Source of the DNA: Chryseobacterium nepalense
GTDB taxonomy: Bacteria > Bacteroidota > Bacteroidia > Flavobacteriales > Weeksellaceae
DNA length: 64,000 nt
NCBI RefSeq assembly: GCF_023195755.1
Contig: NZ_CP096203.1
Location: 1,612,001 to 1,676,000, forward strand
Direction: 5' to 3'
Shown: positions 53,517-62,720 of the stretch, in pieces
Layout of the letters: every line of letters starts with the position of its first letter
Position numbering within the stretch: position 1 is the first letter of the stretch
Made by a program: the position numbers and the translations under genes
The notes under the pieces: model-generated
What the model saw: the letters and a program-made list of their open reading frames with translations, nothing else
What the model was told of the DNA's origin: nothing
Database searches by the model: none

Positions 53517-54044
53517 TTAATTAATTAGTTGGTTGATAATTTTTTTTGATTTTTCTATAAGCTCATTTTTTCTGAAAAGCTGACTTTCAATTATGCTGCT
53601 TTCAAACAATAAATAAATATGATCTGAAAGATCTTTATCTTCTATTATTTCAGAAAAAAAATTTCTCAAATCTGTTTTATGATGTTGAATGACATTTAAT
53701 ATTTTCACATTATCTGTAGGAATTTCAGACAAAATATTAAGGAAACTGCAGCCTCTGAAATTTTCTTTTTCATTCATATAAATCAGGAAATCGAAAGACG
53801 AAAGGATTTTAGACTTCGTTTCTTTTTCCTGTATGGTAAATTGATGTAATTCATTAAACCAATAATCATGTCTTACGTTTAAAAACTCAACACAGAGATC
53901 TTCTTTAGATTTAAAATACTGATAAAAACTCGCTTTAGCTACATTTGCTTCTGAAATGATCTGATTAATTCCTGTTGAATGATATCCTTGTTTTGCAAAA
54001 AGTTCAAATGTTGTTTTTACAATTCTTTCTTTTGGTGATGACAT
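53517..54044 (-). CDS. TetR family transcriptional regulator
   Basis: A 175-residue repressor. The N-terminal helix-turn-helix is IVKTTFELFAKQGYHSTGINQIISEANVAKASFYQYFKSKEDL, the rest a helical ligand-binding domain with a cysteine-containing GCSFLNILSEIPT. It heads a two-gene operon with the DUF1348 protein. A perfect 7-bp inverted repeat (54090-54107) upstream is the likely operator. Ligand unknown. Confidence 0.93.
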   Translation of the reverse strand: MSSPKERIVKTTFELFAKQGYHSTGINQIISEANVAKASFYQYFKSKEDLCVEFLNVRHDYWFNELHQFTIQEKETKSKILSSFDFLIYMNEKENFRGCSFLNILSEIPTDNVKILNVIQHHKTDLRNFFSEIIEDKDLSDHIYLLFESSIIESQLFRKNELIEKSKKIINQLIN

Positions 54045-54063
54045 ACTGTTTTATTTGATAAGA

Positions 54064-54071
54064 CAAATGTA
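54064..54071 (-). promoter_or_regulatory. -7 box of the TetR operon
   Basis: On the minus strand TACATTTG (54071-54064) matches TAnnTTTG. It lies 19 bp before the TetR start codon; the operator is about 20 bp upstream, at the -33 region. Confidence 0.6.
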
Positions 54072-54089
54072 TACATTAATTTTCAAAAC

Positions 54090-54107
54090 AGACAGATCGT
54101 TCTGTCT
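54090..54107. promoter_or_regulatory. Candidate TetR operator
   Basis: AGACAGA-TCGT-TCTGTCT, perfect 7-bp arms with four central bases. This resembles typical TetR/AcrR operators and covers the -33 region of the TetR operon, which fits autorepression. Confidence 0.65.
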
Positions 54108-54157
54108 ATATTTGTTATGCATTTTTATCTATCACAGATATTCATAATGTTGTATCT

Positions 54158-54188
54158 AAAAAAAAATAAAAGCGGGCAAAAGCCCGCT
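54158..54188 (-). terminator. Terminator of the 54219-54596 gene
   Basis: AGCGGGC (54171-54177) and GCCCGCT (54182-54188) with loop AAAA; on the minus strand a T-rich run (54170-54158) follows. Confidence 0.8.
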
Positions 54189-54218
54189 CCTAATGATTTA
54201 TTATATTGCATTTATTAA

Positions 54219-54596
54219 TCACCTGAAAAACTTCCACTTAGGAATAATGGCCAGCATTCCAAAACCGGTGAAAAGGAAAAGATTGGTTACATCCGTATAC
54301 AGGAATGTAGACAGGTAATAATTATGCATAAAGAAATGTAAAACAAGCAGTGCAGGAAAGGCAAAAATGCCTATTTTTCTGTAAAAAAACATGAGTATAA
54401 GACTAACCACCATCAATGCATCAATTGCGAAAACAGTGTAAGCATACCAGGCAGGAATATTCAGGGTTTCATGCTGTAAATACTCATCAAGATCAATCCC
54501 AAACCCCATCAGGGTAAATAGCATCAGGGCTGCGAATGCGAGGATAAAACCCCATCCTTTTTTAGGATTTTCGTCAAAGTAGCTGTATTCTTCCAT
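54219..54596 (-). CDS. Hypothetical membrane protein (125 aa)
   Basis: A 125-residue protein with four hydrophobic segments (WGFILAFAALMLFTLMGFGI, WYAYTVFAIDALMVVSLILMFF, GIFAFPALLVLHFFMHNYYLS and LFLFTGFGMLAII), so an inner-membrane protein. Both ends are short and charged and probably lie on the same side. No family is recognised with confidence. Its promoter box (TATTTTTG, 54609-54602) lies five bases before the ATG and overlaps the terminator of the Lrp gene. Confidence 0.75.
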   Translation of the reverse strand: MEEYSYFDENPKKGWGFILAFAALMLFTLMGFGIDLDEYLQHETLNIPAWYAYTVFAIDALMVVSLILMFFYRKIGIFAFPALLVLHFFMHNYYLSTFLYTDVTNLFLFTGFGMLAIIPKWKFFR

Positions 54597-54601
54597 AAGT
54601 A

Positions 54602-54640
54602 CAAAAATAAAGAACTTATGAGAGATTTCATAAGTTCTTT
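54602..54640 (-). terminator. Terminator of the Lrp gene, overlapping the next promoter
   Basis: On the minus strand AAAGAACTTATGA/TCATAAGTTCTTT (54640-54628 and 54621-54609) forms a 13-bp stem followed by ATTTTTG. The T-tract is itself the -7 box TATTTTTG (54609-54602) of the downstream membrane-protein gene, five bases before its ATG. Confidence 0.65.
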
Positions 54641-54664
54641 TATATAATTTGTTTTGAAAAACGA

Positions 54665-55135
54665 TTATACGGAAATCGCGTTGATCAGTCTGTTTTTGTC
54701 ACTTAGATATTCTTCCATGGAAATCATACTCTCCGTTCTCATTACATCCTGAATATCATCGATCTGATAAATAATTCTTTTTGCATCGTCCGTATTTTTA
54801 GCTCTTACTTTACAGAAAATATTGTATTTTCCGGAAATAACGCTTGCTTCGATTACATTTGGAATGGTTGACAACTCTTTCAAAACCTCTTGTGTTCTGT
54901 TAGATTTCGTAAGAAGAATTCCTATGAAAGCTGTAAAATGATAGTCTAATTTTCCATAATCGATGTTAAGAGATGATCCCAAAATAATACCTGCATCCTC
55001 CATCTTTTTCACTCTTACGTGAATTGTACCAGCGGAAACATCCATCTGTTTAGCAATTTCTGTAAAAGGCATTCTTGTGTTTTCTACTAAGAAATCAAGA
55101 ATTTTCTTGTCTATTTCGTCCAGTTGATAGTTCAT
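54665..55135 (-). CDS. Lrp/AsnC family transcriptional regulator
   Basis: A 156-residue regulator. The N-terminal AsnC-type helix-turn-helix is LDEIDKKILDFLVENTRMPFTEIAKQMDVSAGTIHVRVKKMEDAGIILGS, and the C-terminal RAM domain has YHFTAFIGILLTKSNRTQEVLKELSTIPNVIEASVISGKYNIFCKVRAKNTDDAKRIIYQIDDIQDVMRTESMISM. It is expected to form octamers and sense an amino acid. A TAAATTTG box is at 55187-55180 on the minus strand. No amino-acid gene is next to it. Confidence 0.94.
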   Translation of the reverse strand: MNYQLDEIDKKILDFLVENTRMPFTEIAKQMDVSAGTIHVRVKKMEDAGIILGSSLNIDYGKLDYHFTAFIGILLTKSNRTQEVLKELSTIPNVIEASVISGKYNIFCKVRAKNTDDAKRIIYQIDDIQDVMRTESMISMEEYLSDKNRLINAISV

Positions 55136-55269
55136 ATTAGTTAAATTACAATTTTCTTAAAAAAACAATGTATTTTTTGCAAATTTATAAAAAATAATTT
55201 AACTAAAAAAATTATATTAAACATTAACAATAATTAACACATATGAGAAAAATCATTATAAATTTAGAA

Positions 55270-58200
55270 TTATTTTGTATTTGATTTTATAGAATCTGTT
55301 TTTATTCCTGTTTGATCTTCAGGTGTATTTTTTACTTTTTTCTTCTTTTTGAATAAAGAATTGAAGCTCTTGCTCCATACGATACCTCCTCCATAAGCCT
55401 GATTGGCAGTACCGTTTGAGCCCGCACCATTAATGACACCAATATTGGAAGGTTTTGAATACCCTCTCAGTACCAGACTTCCATCATTCTTTTTAGAAAT
55501 ATCATATTCAATTGTTCCTTCTCCGGAAAGATAATTGGCTTCCGTATTTTCAGTTTTGGTAAGAGGAATTCCCAAACCGGTTTTCACTTTTATTCTTGGT
55601 GAAAGAGCGAAACTCACCCCTGCATTCGCACGGTCGCCCGTATTGGAATATTGGTCTCCTTTCACATAATTAAGGTCAATCTGGAATTCATTACTCATTG
55701 TATTAAGTACAGATCCCAGCTGCTTTAAAAGAAGGTTGTATCCTGATGATTCTGCGACGCCTGCGACATCCACATCAACTCCTCCGGTTTTAGAAACATT
55801 AAAGCTATTTAAAAGCAATACAGATCCGAACTGCAATACCTTCTCCCCTTCCTGGCTCATTTTTGCAGCAAGTGTTTCTTTAACCTGACTGGAAACATCC
55901 AACGCAGTAACATCAAGATCAACCTGGGGATCTACTAGAGACTGTGTAATATTAGCCTGCAGTAAAATACTGATTGGCTGAAGACTTCCCATGTTAAGAT
56001 ATTCTCCGGAATTGGAAACCATTCTTACATAATTTGCTGTAATGTTAAGCGCGGGTTTCATGGCATCTCCATCCCACCGGATGCTGCTGCCTTTTTCAAT
56101 CTGGAAGGTTTTATTCAGAATTGCTTTTGAAACAAAAGTTCCGTTTTCCACTTTATACGTTCCGTTCATAGCAATATTTCCCTGTCTGCTCATCTGGAAA
56201 CGCAGTTTTTCAGCAGCACCTTTCACTGTAATATTTCCTACTTCGTCACCAATCAGAACATTTACTGTAGTTCCTTTATCCACATCGAGTGCAAAATCGA
56301 TATTCATATTGGCTCCGGATTTTTTCTTATCTTCTAATGTTACCAGGCCGTCTTTTCCTTCCTTAAGGAACCTCAGCATTTTGAACTCTTCAACATTGGA
56401 AGTAGATCCCGAATTGAATGTAAAAGTACTTCCGCTCAGGGCTTTCATATTAGGAGTGGAAAGACTGAGACCTGAAACCGGGCCATCCACATAAAGATCC
56501 CCCTGTCCGTAGACCCTTCCCCAGAACAAATCGTAATCCTTTTGAGTGGTATTCAGAACCAATAGATTGTCCGCCCGCATTACCAGGTTGACACCCATTG
56601 AAGAGAGCGTTTCAAACTGAATTGCTCCCGAAATATTTCCGCTCGAATTTGTTCTTCCGTCGTGAACCCCGATATTATTCAGGATGGCCAGACCTTTGGT
56701 AAGCGGAATTACCGTATCGTCAAAAGAATAATCTACCCCGGTAAATAAAAGTTTAAGCCCGAAACCTTTTAAAGCGATATCGCCACTGTAATCCAAATCA
56801 CTGAATTTTCCGCTGATCTTAAGATCTCCTGTAGCTTTTCCCCTTAAATTTCCAAAAACTGTGGTTACAAACTGCTGTGCAAAAGCAATATCAAAATCCC
56901 TCATTTCAGCGGTAAGATCTATCGTAGGCGAAGAGGTATTATTATTTACGGTTCCCGTTACATGAAGACTGTTATTTCCTATCACTCCCGCAGAGTTTAC
57001 CCTGATATCAACATCATAAACATTCAGGGAGAATCCGTTGGTTGCAGAAATTGTAATGTCTCCCATATCGTTTCCGTTCATCATGATATCATCAATGGTC
57101 ATATCCACTAAAGGCTGAAGCGTGCTTTTATCCATGCGAATCTGTACACTGCCGTTGGCAAGTCCTTTAATATTCATTGTATTTCCTCCCGGCTGCATTT
57201 CCAGGAGCTTTTCTATGGAAAAATCATTGACTTCCGCATCCAGATAAAAATCTTTAGCTGATTTGAATTGCGCTTCTTTAACAAGTAATGAACTGTTATC
57301 GGAATAAATTCTCAGATTCCTGATGTCAAAATCCTTTTCTTTTTTACGATAGGTAATAGAATGATTAAGTTCAGGACTTGTATCAACAGCCCATGTTACT
57401 TCATTAAATTTAACCTCCGTAGGCTCGAATCTGAATATAAAATCTCCTCCCGCATTGGTAGACTGATTCACATTAATGGCATATTCCTTCATCGTATCAT
57501 CAAGCTCATCTTCAGGACTTCCGTGTTTAAATTTTGCCGCTAAATGAAGAAGTGTATTATCTTCATTTCTTCCGCTTAGGGTAACATCTTTGAGAATATT
57601 TTTGTTATACTGTAACCTGCTGATTCTTGCAAAAATCTGTTCATCAAGATTCGCTGTATTGATCCTCACCATTACACTGTCCACCATAGCGCTGTCCCTG
57701 GTAACATTATCCCTTTCATTAATGGTATAGGCAGGATTGGCTGCTGCAAGAGCCCGGTCTGCGTCCGTGATTTCACGGGTTTTGGTCATGATATATTTTA
57801 AAGAAGCAACATCAAGATTCAAGATTAGATTATTGGAATTTCCATCGTACTGCCCTTCTACCTTTGCACCTTGCGGTAATTTAAGATCCGGAAGAAAATA
57901 GCTTACCAGGCCCTGTTGAACATCAAAATTCATGGCAAAACTCTGTCCTCTGTACATCTTTCTTGGAGCTGGTCCTACGAGAATTCTGTTCAATCCGTTT
58001 TCTATCATTCCTGTAAGATCACCAAGGTTATATCTGCCTGATATTTTCCCATTAACGGCTCCCGGCGCGTCCACATCAATTACGCGGCCTCCGTTTTCCA
58101 TAAACGTTTTCAGTTTTGCTGTCGGAATATAATATTTCTGGCTGGCTGTAGCGAAATTAATCCCGTTTGCTTCAACATCAAGGGTAAGGTCATTGATTGA

Positions 58201-60066
58201 AGACATGGCCATCTTACCATTTACCTTTCCGCTTACAATCTGAGTTCCGGGAGTATTGGTAAAATAATTCATGTTCAGATAATTCACATCAGCATTTACA
58301 TTCATAGAAATTCTTGAAGTGCTGAAATCGATTAATCCTTTGATATTGGCTTTTGCCTGTTCATCGTTTACGGTGATGAGCCCGTTGTATTTTTTATGAT
58401 CAAGAATGCCCTCCAGATAAATGTTGTTGATCTCCTTATTCATGATTTCAACACTGGTAATTCTTGATTTCGTTGTCAGTCTCATGGTGTTGACATCGAA
58501 ACTCTGACCGTTGATATCAAATCTTCCTGAAATTAAGCCTACTGCTTTATTTTTGGTAATTACGGAAGTATTTAAATCTTTAACTTCAGCAATTCCTACA
58601 TATTTTGGCATTGATGAGCTGTACTCTGTTAATGAAAACCTGGTAATTTTCGCCTGTCCGATTCCGGTAATGAGGTTTCCGTTGGCTACATATACCTTAT
58701 TCGGATTAACACTTGCTGTTCCATTATATTTTAGTTTGCCGAAATCATCTGCAAAGTTTTTCATCTTTGTAGCAATGAATGAAGGCATCATGGCCTTAAG
58801 ATCTTTATAGGTAAAATCTGCAGAAAGATCCGGGGTTTCGATTAAAAAGTTACCCTTTAATAATCTGTCGACCTTCATGGTTTTGGTTGCTATATTCACA
58901 TCCGGATTTCTGATCAGGAAATTATCCAGCCGGAAATTATTTAACGGACCAGCCATTTTACCGGAAATATTAAACGGCTTGAAATTGTCCCAATTCGTTA
59001 CAAAATAGCTGATATCATAGCCGCTCAGCTGGCTTCCCTGCCGTAGATTCATTTCCCACTTTACTTTATCAGCAAAATCTGCCCATGAACCGTCATCATG
59101 AAGATTGAATTTTATATCTCCCTGCAAAAGCGAATGATCTGTATTTAACGTCAGATCTTTTAAAGAAAGATAATCCGGCGTCATTGAAAGCTCTGTAGAA
59201 AAAGTATCTACAAAGTGAGATTTGCCCCATCGCTTTGTCGTAAAGGACATGTTATTGATGAGTGCCGAAATATTTCTTCCGTTGATTTTTACATTAGGTG
59301 CTTTCAGGTTAAAATTGGTGGCAGTTAACCATTTTCCTTTTTCTCCAGGAGAATTTAAATTCACAATAGAAACTTTAGAATCAAGGATCTGAAGTCTTGA
59401 ATCCAACTGAAAAGGAGGTTTATTGGGATCTCTTTTTTTTCCGCTGTCAAACAATTGGGTGAAACGGATAAAGTTTGAAATACTGTCGCCTTTATAAGTA
59501 ATTACTTTTACATCGGCATTTTTTAGCGTAAGCGAGTTAAAGCTTAACGAATTGTTTTTTGTAATGTTGCCAAATAAAGAAAGCCAGTTTGAATTGGCAA
59601 TAAACTCTTTAGACTGAATAAAATCATAGCCTTTATAATCTTTGATTTTCAGCCCTTTAACCTTTACATTCCCGAAGAAATTTACCTCCACGCTTTCCGT
59701 TGACATCTGGGCTTTGAAATCCCTGTTTACGACCTGCAGCGCCTGATCGGCAGCCCATTGCTTGGTAACCGGAAGATTAATCGCGATAAAAATAGAAACA
59801 ACAAGTCCGAGTCCGAGCCAGAAGAGAATCAAAAGCAGACGTGCCCACCATGAGTAACTGGTAACATCTTTTACAGCCTGTTTTCCGAATTCTTCAGCCG
59901 TTTCTACCGGGTGCTTGATGGCGTCGGAAGCCAGCTCAGAAGCTTCTTTTACGGTCTCCTTCACTTTTTCCCCGGCGTTTTCCACGGCTTTTTGTACCTG
60001 ATTACCGAGGTTTTCAGCTACTGATTTTTTGTTCTCATTCTCGTTATTATTCTCTAACTTTGCCAT
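55270..60066 (-). CDS. tamB: TamB-like translocation and assembly module protein
   Basis: A 1598-residue envelope protein starting MAKLENNNEN; the upstream Met at 60159 is rejected because the divergent tsaD gene occupies that region. An acidic/lysine-rich cytosolic N-terminal helix (about 1-75) precedes one membrane anchor (LLLILFWLGLGLVVSIFIAI). The rest is long, repetitive beta structure with many N/D-G turns, ending in the TamB (DUF490) domain: GLVTLEDKKKSGANMNIDFALDVDKGTTVNVLIGDEVGNITVKGAAEKLRF and DPQVDLDVTALDVSSQVKETL. TamB proteins bridge the periplasm as a hydrophobic groove that carries lipids or helps outer-membrane assembly. Confidence 0.9.
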   Translation of the reverse strand: MAKLENNNENENKKSVAENLGNQVQKAVENAGEKVKETVKEASELASDAIKHPVETAEEFGKQAVKDVTSYSWWARLLLILFWLGLGLVVSIFIAINLPVTKQWAADQALQVVNRDFKAQMSTESVEVNFFGNVKVKGLKIKDYKGYDFIQSKEFIANSNWLSLFGNITKNNSLSFNSLTLKNADVKVITYKGDSISNFIRFTQLFDSGKKRDPNKPPFQLDSRLQILDSKVSIVNLNSPGEKGKWLTATNFNLKAPNVKINGRNISALINNMSFTTKRWGKSHFVDTFSTELSMTPDYLSLKDLTLNTDHSLLQGDIKFNLHDDGSWADFADKVKWEMNLRQGSQLSGYDISYFVTNWDNFKPFNISGKMAGPLNNFRLDNFLIRNPDVNIATKTMKVDRLLKGNFLIETPDLSADFTYKDLKAMMPSFIATKMKNFADDFGKLKYNGTASVNPNKVYVANGNLITGIGQAKITRFSLTEYSSSMPKYVGIAEVKDLNTSVITKNKAVGLISGRFDINGQSFDVNTMRLTTKSRITSVEIMNKEINNIYLEGILDHKKYNGLITVNDEQAKANIKGLIDFSTSRISMNVNADVNYLNMNYFTNTPGTQIVSGKVNGKMAMSSINDLTLDVEANGINFATASQKYYIPTAKLKTFMENGGRVIDVDAPGAVNGKISGRYNLGDLTGMIENGLNRILVGPAPRKMYRGQSFAMNFDVQQGLVSYFLPDLKLPQGAKVEGQYDGNSNNLILNLDVASLKYIMTKTREITDADRALAAANPAYTINERDNVTRDSAMVDSVMVRINTANLDEQIFARISRLQYNKNILKDVTLSGRNEDNTLLHLAAKFKHGSPEDELDDTMKEYAINVNQSTNAGGDFIFRFEPTEVKFNEVTWAVDTSPELNHSITYRKKEKDFDIRNLRIYSDNSSLLVKEAQFKSAKDFYLDAEVNDFSIEKLLEMQPGGNTMNIKGLANGSVQIRMDKSTLQPLVDMTIDDIMMNGNDMGDITISATNGFSLNVYDVDIRVNSAGVIGNNSLHVTGTVNNNTSSPTIDLTAEMRDFDIAFAQQFVTTVFGNLRGKATGDLKISGKFSDLDYSGDIALKGFGLKLLFTGVDYSFDDTVIPLTKGLAILNNIGVHDGRTNSSGNISGAIQFETLSSMGVNLVMRADNLLVLNTTQKDYDLFWGRVYGQGDLYVDGPVSGLSLSTPNMKALSGSTFTFNSGSTSNVEEFKMLRFLKEGKDGLVTLEDKKKSGANMNIDFALDVDKGTTVNVLIGDEVGNITVKGAAEKLRFQMSRQGNIAMNGTYKVENGTFVSKAILNKTFQIEKGSSIRWDGDAMKPALNITANYVRMVSNSGEYLNMGSLQPISILLQANITQSLVDPQVDLDVTALDVSSQVKETLAAKMSQEGEKVLQFGSVLLLNSFNVSKTGGVDVDVAGVAESSGYNLLLKQLGSVLNTMSNEFQIDLNYVKGDQYSNTGDRANAGVSFALSPRIKVKTGLGIPLTKTENTEANYLSGEGTIEYDISKKNDGSLVLRGYSKPSNIGVINGAGSNGTANQAYGGGIVWSKSFNSLFKKKKKVKNTPEDQTGIKTDSIKSNTK
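60055..60062 (+). promoter_or_regulatory. -7 box of tsaD inside the tamB coding region
   Basis: TAACTTTG matches TAnnTTTG and lies eight bases before the tsaD ATG, within codons 2-4 of tamB on the other strand. A TTTG at 60028-60031 is 23 bp upstream, slightly longer than the usual spacing. Confidence 0.5.
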
Positions 60067-60070
60067 TATT

Positions 60071-61087
60071 ATGAGCGACTCTATAATTTTAGGTATTGAA
60101 TCGTCTTGCGACGATACATCAGCAGCTATCATCAAGGGAAATTCTATTCTGTCGAACATTGCTGCAAATCAGGCAATCCATAAAGAATATGGCGGTGTTG
60201 TTCCTGAGCTTGCATCACGTGCTCACCAGCAAAATATCATTCCGGTTGTTGAAAAATCTCTAACTAAAGCAAATATACAACAAAATGCAATTTCCGCGAT
60301 AGGATTTACCCGGGGTCCCGGCCTTTTAGGATCTCTTCTTGTGGGAACTTCCTTTGCTAAGTCTTTGGCAATGAGCTTAGACGTTCCGCTGATCGAAGTA
60401 AACCATCTTCAGGCACATATTTTAGCGCATTTCATTGAGGATGCAAATCCTATGCCGCCTACATTCCCTTTTTTATGCCTTACCGTAAGTGGCGGACATA
60501 CCATGATCGTCCTGGTAAAGGACTATTTTGATATGGAAATTATCGGGAAAACAACTGATGACGCAGCAGGTGAAGCTTTCGATAAAATCGGAAAAATTTT
60601 CGACCTGGATTATCCTGCCGGACCCATCATTGACAAGCTTGCCAAAGAAGGTAATTCTGAAGCATTTAAATTTAACAAACCTAAACTGGAACAGTATGAT
60701 TATTCTTTCAGCGGAATAAAGACTTCCGTACTGTATTTTATTCAGAAAGAAGTGAGAAAAGATCCGGATTTTATTAAAAATAATATCAATGACCTTTGTG
60801 CTTCGGTGCAGAAATCCATCATAGAAATCCTGATGAACAAGCTTGAAAAGGCCGCGAAAGAATTAAATATTAACGAAGTTGCCATTGCCGGCGGTGTTTC
60901 CGCGAATTCAGCTTTGAGAAAAGCCATGCAGGATAATCAGGAAAAACTGGGCTGGAATATTTATATCCCGAAATTCGAGTATACCACCGACAATGCAGCG
61001 ATGATTGCGATGGTAGCACAGCTGAAATTTGAAAGAGGAGAATTTGCGGATTTAAGAACCAGTGCAACAGCAAAATACGATCTATGA
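60071..61087 (+). CDS. tsaD: tRNA N6-adenosine threonylcarbamoyltransferase TsaD
   Basis: A 338-residue Kae1/TsaD protein starting MSDSIILGIESSCDDTSAAII. It has PELASRAHQQNIIPVVEKSL, FTRGPGLLGSLLVGTSFAKSLA, the metal-binding His112-x-x-x-His116 in VNHLQAHILAH, LTVSGGHTMIVLV, TTDDAAGEAFDKIGKI, DLDYPAGPIIDKLA and VAIAGGVSANSALR. It attaches the threonylcarbamoyl group to A37 of tRNAs reading ANN codons. The ATG at 60071 lies only four bases from the tamB start on the other strand. It leads an operon with the next two genes, each overlapping by 4 bp. Confidence 0.96.
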   Translation: MSDSIILGIESSCDDTSAAIIKGNSILSNIAANQAIHKEYGGVVPELASRAHQQNIIPVVEKSLTKANIQQNAISAIGFTRGPGLLGSLLVGTSFAKSLAMSLDVPLIEVNHLQAHILAHFIEDANPMPPTFPFLCLTVSGGHTMIVLVKDYFDMEIIGKTTDDAAGEAFDKIGKIFDLDYPAGPIIDKLAKEGNSEAFKFNKPKLEQYDYSFSGIKTSVLYFIQKEVRKDPDFIKNNINDLCASVQKSIIEILMNKLEKAAKELNINEVAIAGGVSANSALRKAMQDNQEKLGWNIYIPKFEYTTDNAAMIAMVAQLKFERGEFADLRTSATAKYDL

Positions 61088-61479
61088 AAATTCTTTTAGA
61101 AGAAAAAATATTGGGGACACAATCTAAGAAAAATTCAAAATATTATTGGATCTTAGAAACCGTTACGGGAAAAAATGATGCCTCCGAGCTTTATATGGAT
61201 TACTTTCCATCCAGCTCCGAAACAGGGTATATCCAGGACGTAAAAGATGAAATTATACAAAAAATAAATGCCGAAAATATTTTCAGCTTTCCCTATGAGC
61301 CCAAAGAAGGAGATTATTTGTCCATTAAAAATAATTTAAGAAAACAGGAATATTTAAATCTGATTTACCTTAATGACCATTGGATCGAAGAAATATACAT
61401 CTGTTCTTACCGAAATTGTGATACAGATATTTACACGACCATAAAAACAGGAGTGGCTTTTTTAACGCAAGATCTATGA
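61084..61479 (+). CDS. Hypothetical protein (131 aa)
   Basis: A 131-residue protein with no signal peptide or membrane segment, acidic and rich in aromatic residues (YYWILETVTGKNDASELYMDYFPSSSE; YEPKEGDYLSIKNNLRKQEYLNLIYLNDHWIEEIYICSYRNCDTDIYTTIK). I do not recognise a family. Its ATG overlaps the tsaD stop by 4 bp and its stop overlaps the rsmE start by 4 bp. It is therefore translationally coupled on both sides, and a link to tRNA or rRNA modification is possible but unproven. Confidence 0.75.
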   Translation: MKILLEEKILGTQSKKNSKYYWILETVTGKNDASELYMDYFPSSSETGYIQDVKDEIIQKINAENIFSFPYEPKEGDYLSIKNNLRKQEYLNLIYLNDHWIEEIYICSYRNCDTDIYTTIKTGVAFLTQDL

Positions 61480-62171
61480 AACTATTTTACGGAGAAATTG
61501 AAGGAAATCGAGTAACAATCAACGATGAAGAACAGCAGCACATTGTAAAGGTGCTGCGGATGAAGGAAGGCGAAGAGATTCATATAACCGACGGGAAAGG
61601 GAATCTCGCTTCCGGAAGACTGATGATTGAAGGGAAGAAGGCAGCGATCTCGATTGATGAAATTAAAACCGGACTGCCGGATTTTCATCCTCAACTGCAC
61701 ATTGCCATTGCTCCCACGAAAAACATTGACCGTATTGAGTTTTTTACAGAGAAAGCCGTAGAAATGGGAATTTCTGAAATTACTATTTTACAAACTGAAA
61801 AAACGGAACGTAAAAACCTGAATATCGACAAACTGAGAAAACAGGCAATTGCCGCATCCAAGCAAAGCCTGAGATTTCATTTTCCGGTTATTAATGACAG
61901 CATTAAACTTCAGGATTTTTTAAAAACGGTCAGTTCCGAAAATACATTTGTAGCTCATTGTCACGAAAACCTTCACCGGATTGCCTTAAATGAGATCCCT
62001 AAACTTGACCAGATGACTTTCCTCATCGGCCCTGAAGGTGATTTTTCTGAAAAGGAGATCAAATTATTAGCTGATCATGATGTGAAAGCTGTTTCTTTAG
62101 GCAATCAGCGGCTAAGGACTGAAACAGCGGGAATTTTTGTGGCGGCGTGGAATTATAATGGCTTAATATAG
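61476..62171 (+). CDS. rsmE: 16S rRNA (uracil1498-N3)-methyltransferase RsmE
   Basis: A 231-residue SPOUT methyltransferase. The N-terminal PUA-like part has QQHIVKVLRMKEGEEIHITDGKG, the knot domain IAIAPTKNIDRIEFFTEKAVEMGISEITILQTEKTERK, and the SAM-binding trefoil LIGPEGDFSEKEIKLL and VSLGNQRLRTETAGIFVAAW. It methylates U1498 of 16S rRNA. It ends the tsaD operon. Confidence 0.95.
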   Translation: MKLFYGEIEGNRVTINDEEQQHIVKVLRMKEGEEIHITDGKGNLASGRLMIEGKKAAISIDEIKTGLPDFHPQLHIAIAPTKNIDRIEFFTEKAVEMGISEITILQTEKTERKNLNIDKLRKQAIAASKQSLRFHFPVINDSIKLQDFLKTVSSENTFVAHCHENLHRIALNEIPKLDQMTFLIGPEGDFSEKEIKLLADHDVKAVSLGNQRLRTETAGIFVAAWNYNGLI

Positions 62172-62285
62172 AATAAAGATTCTGACTAAATATGGAACCG
62201 GTATTTGAGACCATCATCTCTACCAATTCCGTAATCTTTAGACAAGTTGTCCTACAAGAATCATTACTTTTACACTAATATAATG

Positions 62286-62318
62286 CAAACCCACTGCTTT
62301 CGTAGTGGGTTTGTTTAT
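62286..62318 (+). terminator. Terminator after the tsaD operon
   Basis: CAAACCCACT (62286-62295) and AGTGGGTTTG (62304-62313) are perfect arms, followed by TTTA. It lies 115 bp after rsmE. Confidence 0.75.
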
Positions 62319-62354
62319 ACCGGCATGAGCCAATGATTGCAGCAGCAAGATTTT

Positions 62355-62717
62355 TTAATGAATAATGAAAAACTCATCAATAAAATTTCTATCATTATCT
62401 AAATACAAATCATAATACCCAATGCGTTTTCCATCTATTTCGATATCAATTTTTATGTTGTAACAGTTAATGAATCTTTTATCTTTATTATAATATATAT
62501 AATTAATTGACTTTTAATATACTCAATATTCATATTTGCCCTTATTTGTTTTAATTCTTTTTGTAATTCATCATCTTTTAAATTTCATTTAAATATTCAA
62601 ACGACAAACTGAATAAATTTTTCTTAGGTATTCATTATAATCTACTTGTTATGCCTTATTGTTTTCAAATGGAATATAACCATTGTTATCTTTAACGGAT
62701 TAAAATCCACAAAATAT
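62355..62717 (-). pseudogene. Decayed small gene with several frameshifts
   Basis: On the minus strand a protein can be followed only by changing frame. From the far end it reads LYFVDFNPLK, then DNNGYIPFENNKA, stop, QVDYNEYLRKIYSVCRLNI, stop, then DDELQKELKQIRANMNIEYIKSQLI, and finally FINCYNIKIDIEIDGKRIGYYDLYLDNDRNFIDEFFIIH ending at TAA (62357-62355). At least three frameshifts or stops separate the pieces, and no start codon is left. The parent family is not recognised. Its position beside other small, lysine/aspartate-rich genes suggests an old immunity or orphan gene. Confidence 0.65.
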
Positions 62718-62720
62718 AGT

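Noticed and set aside
54118..54219. A 33-codon plus-strand frame right of the TetR operator
   Set aside because: It runs through the terminator hairpin of the minus-strand gene and looks non-protein-like.
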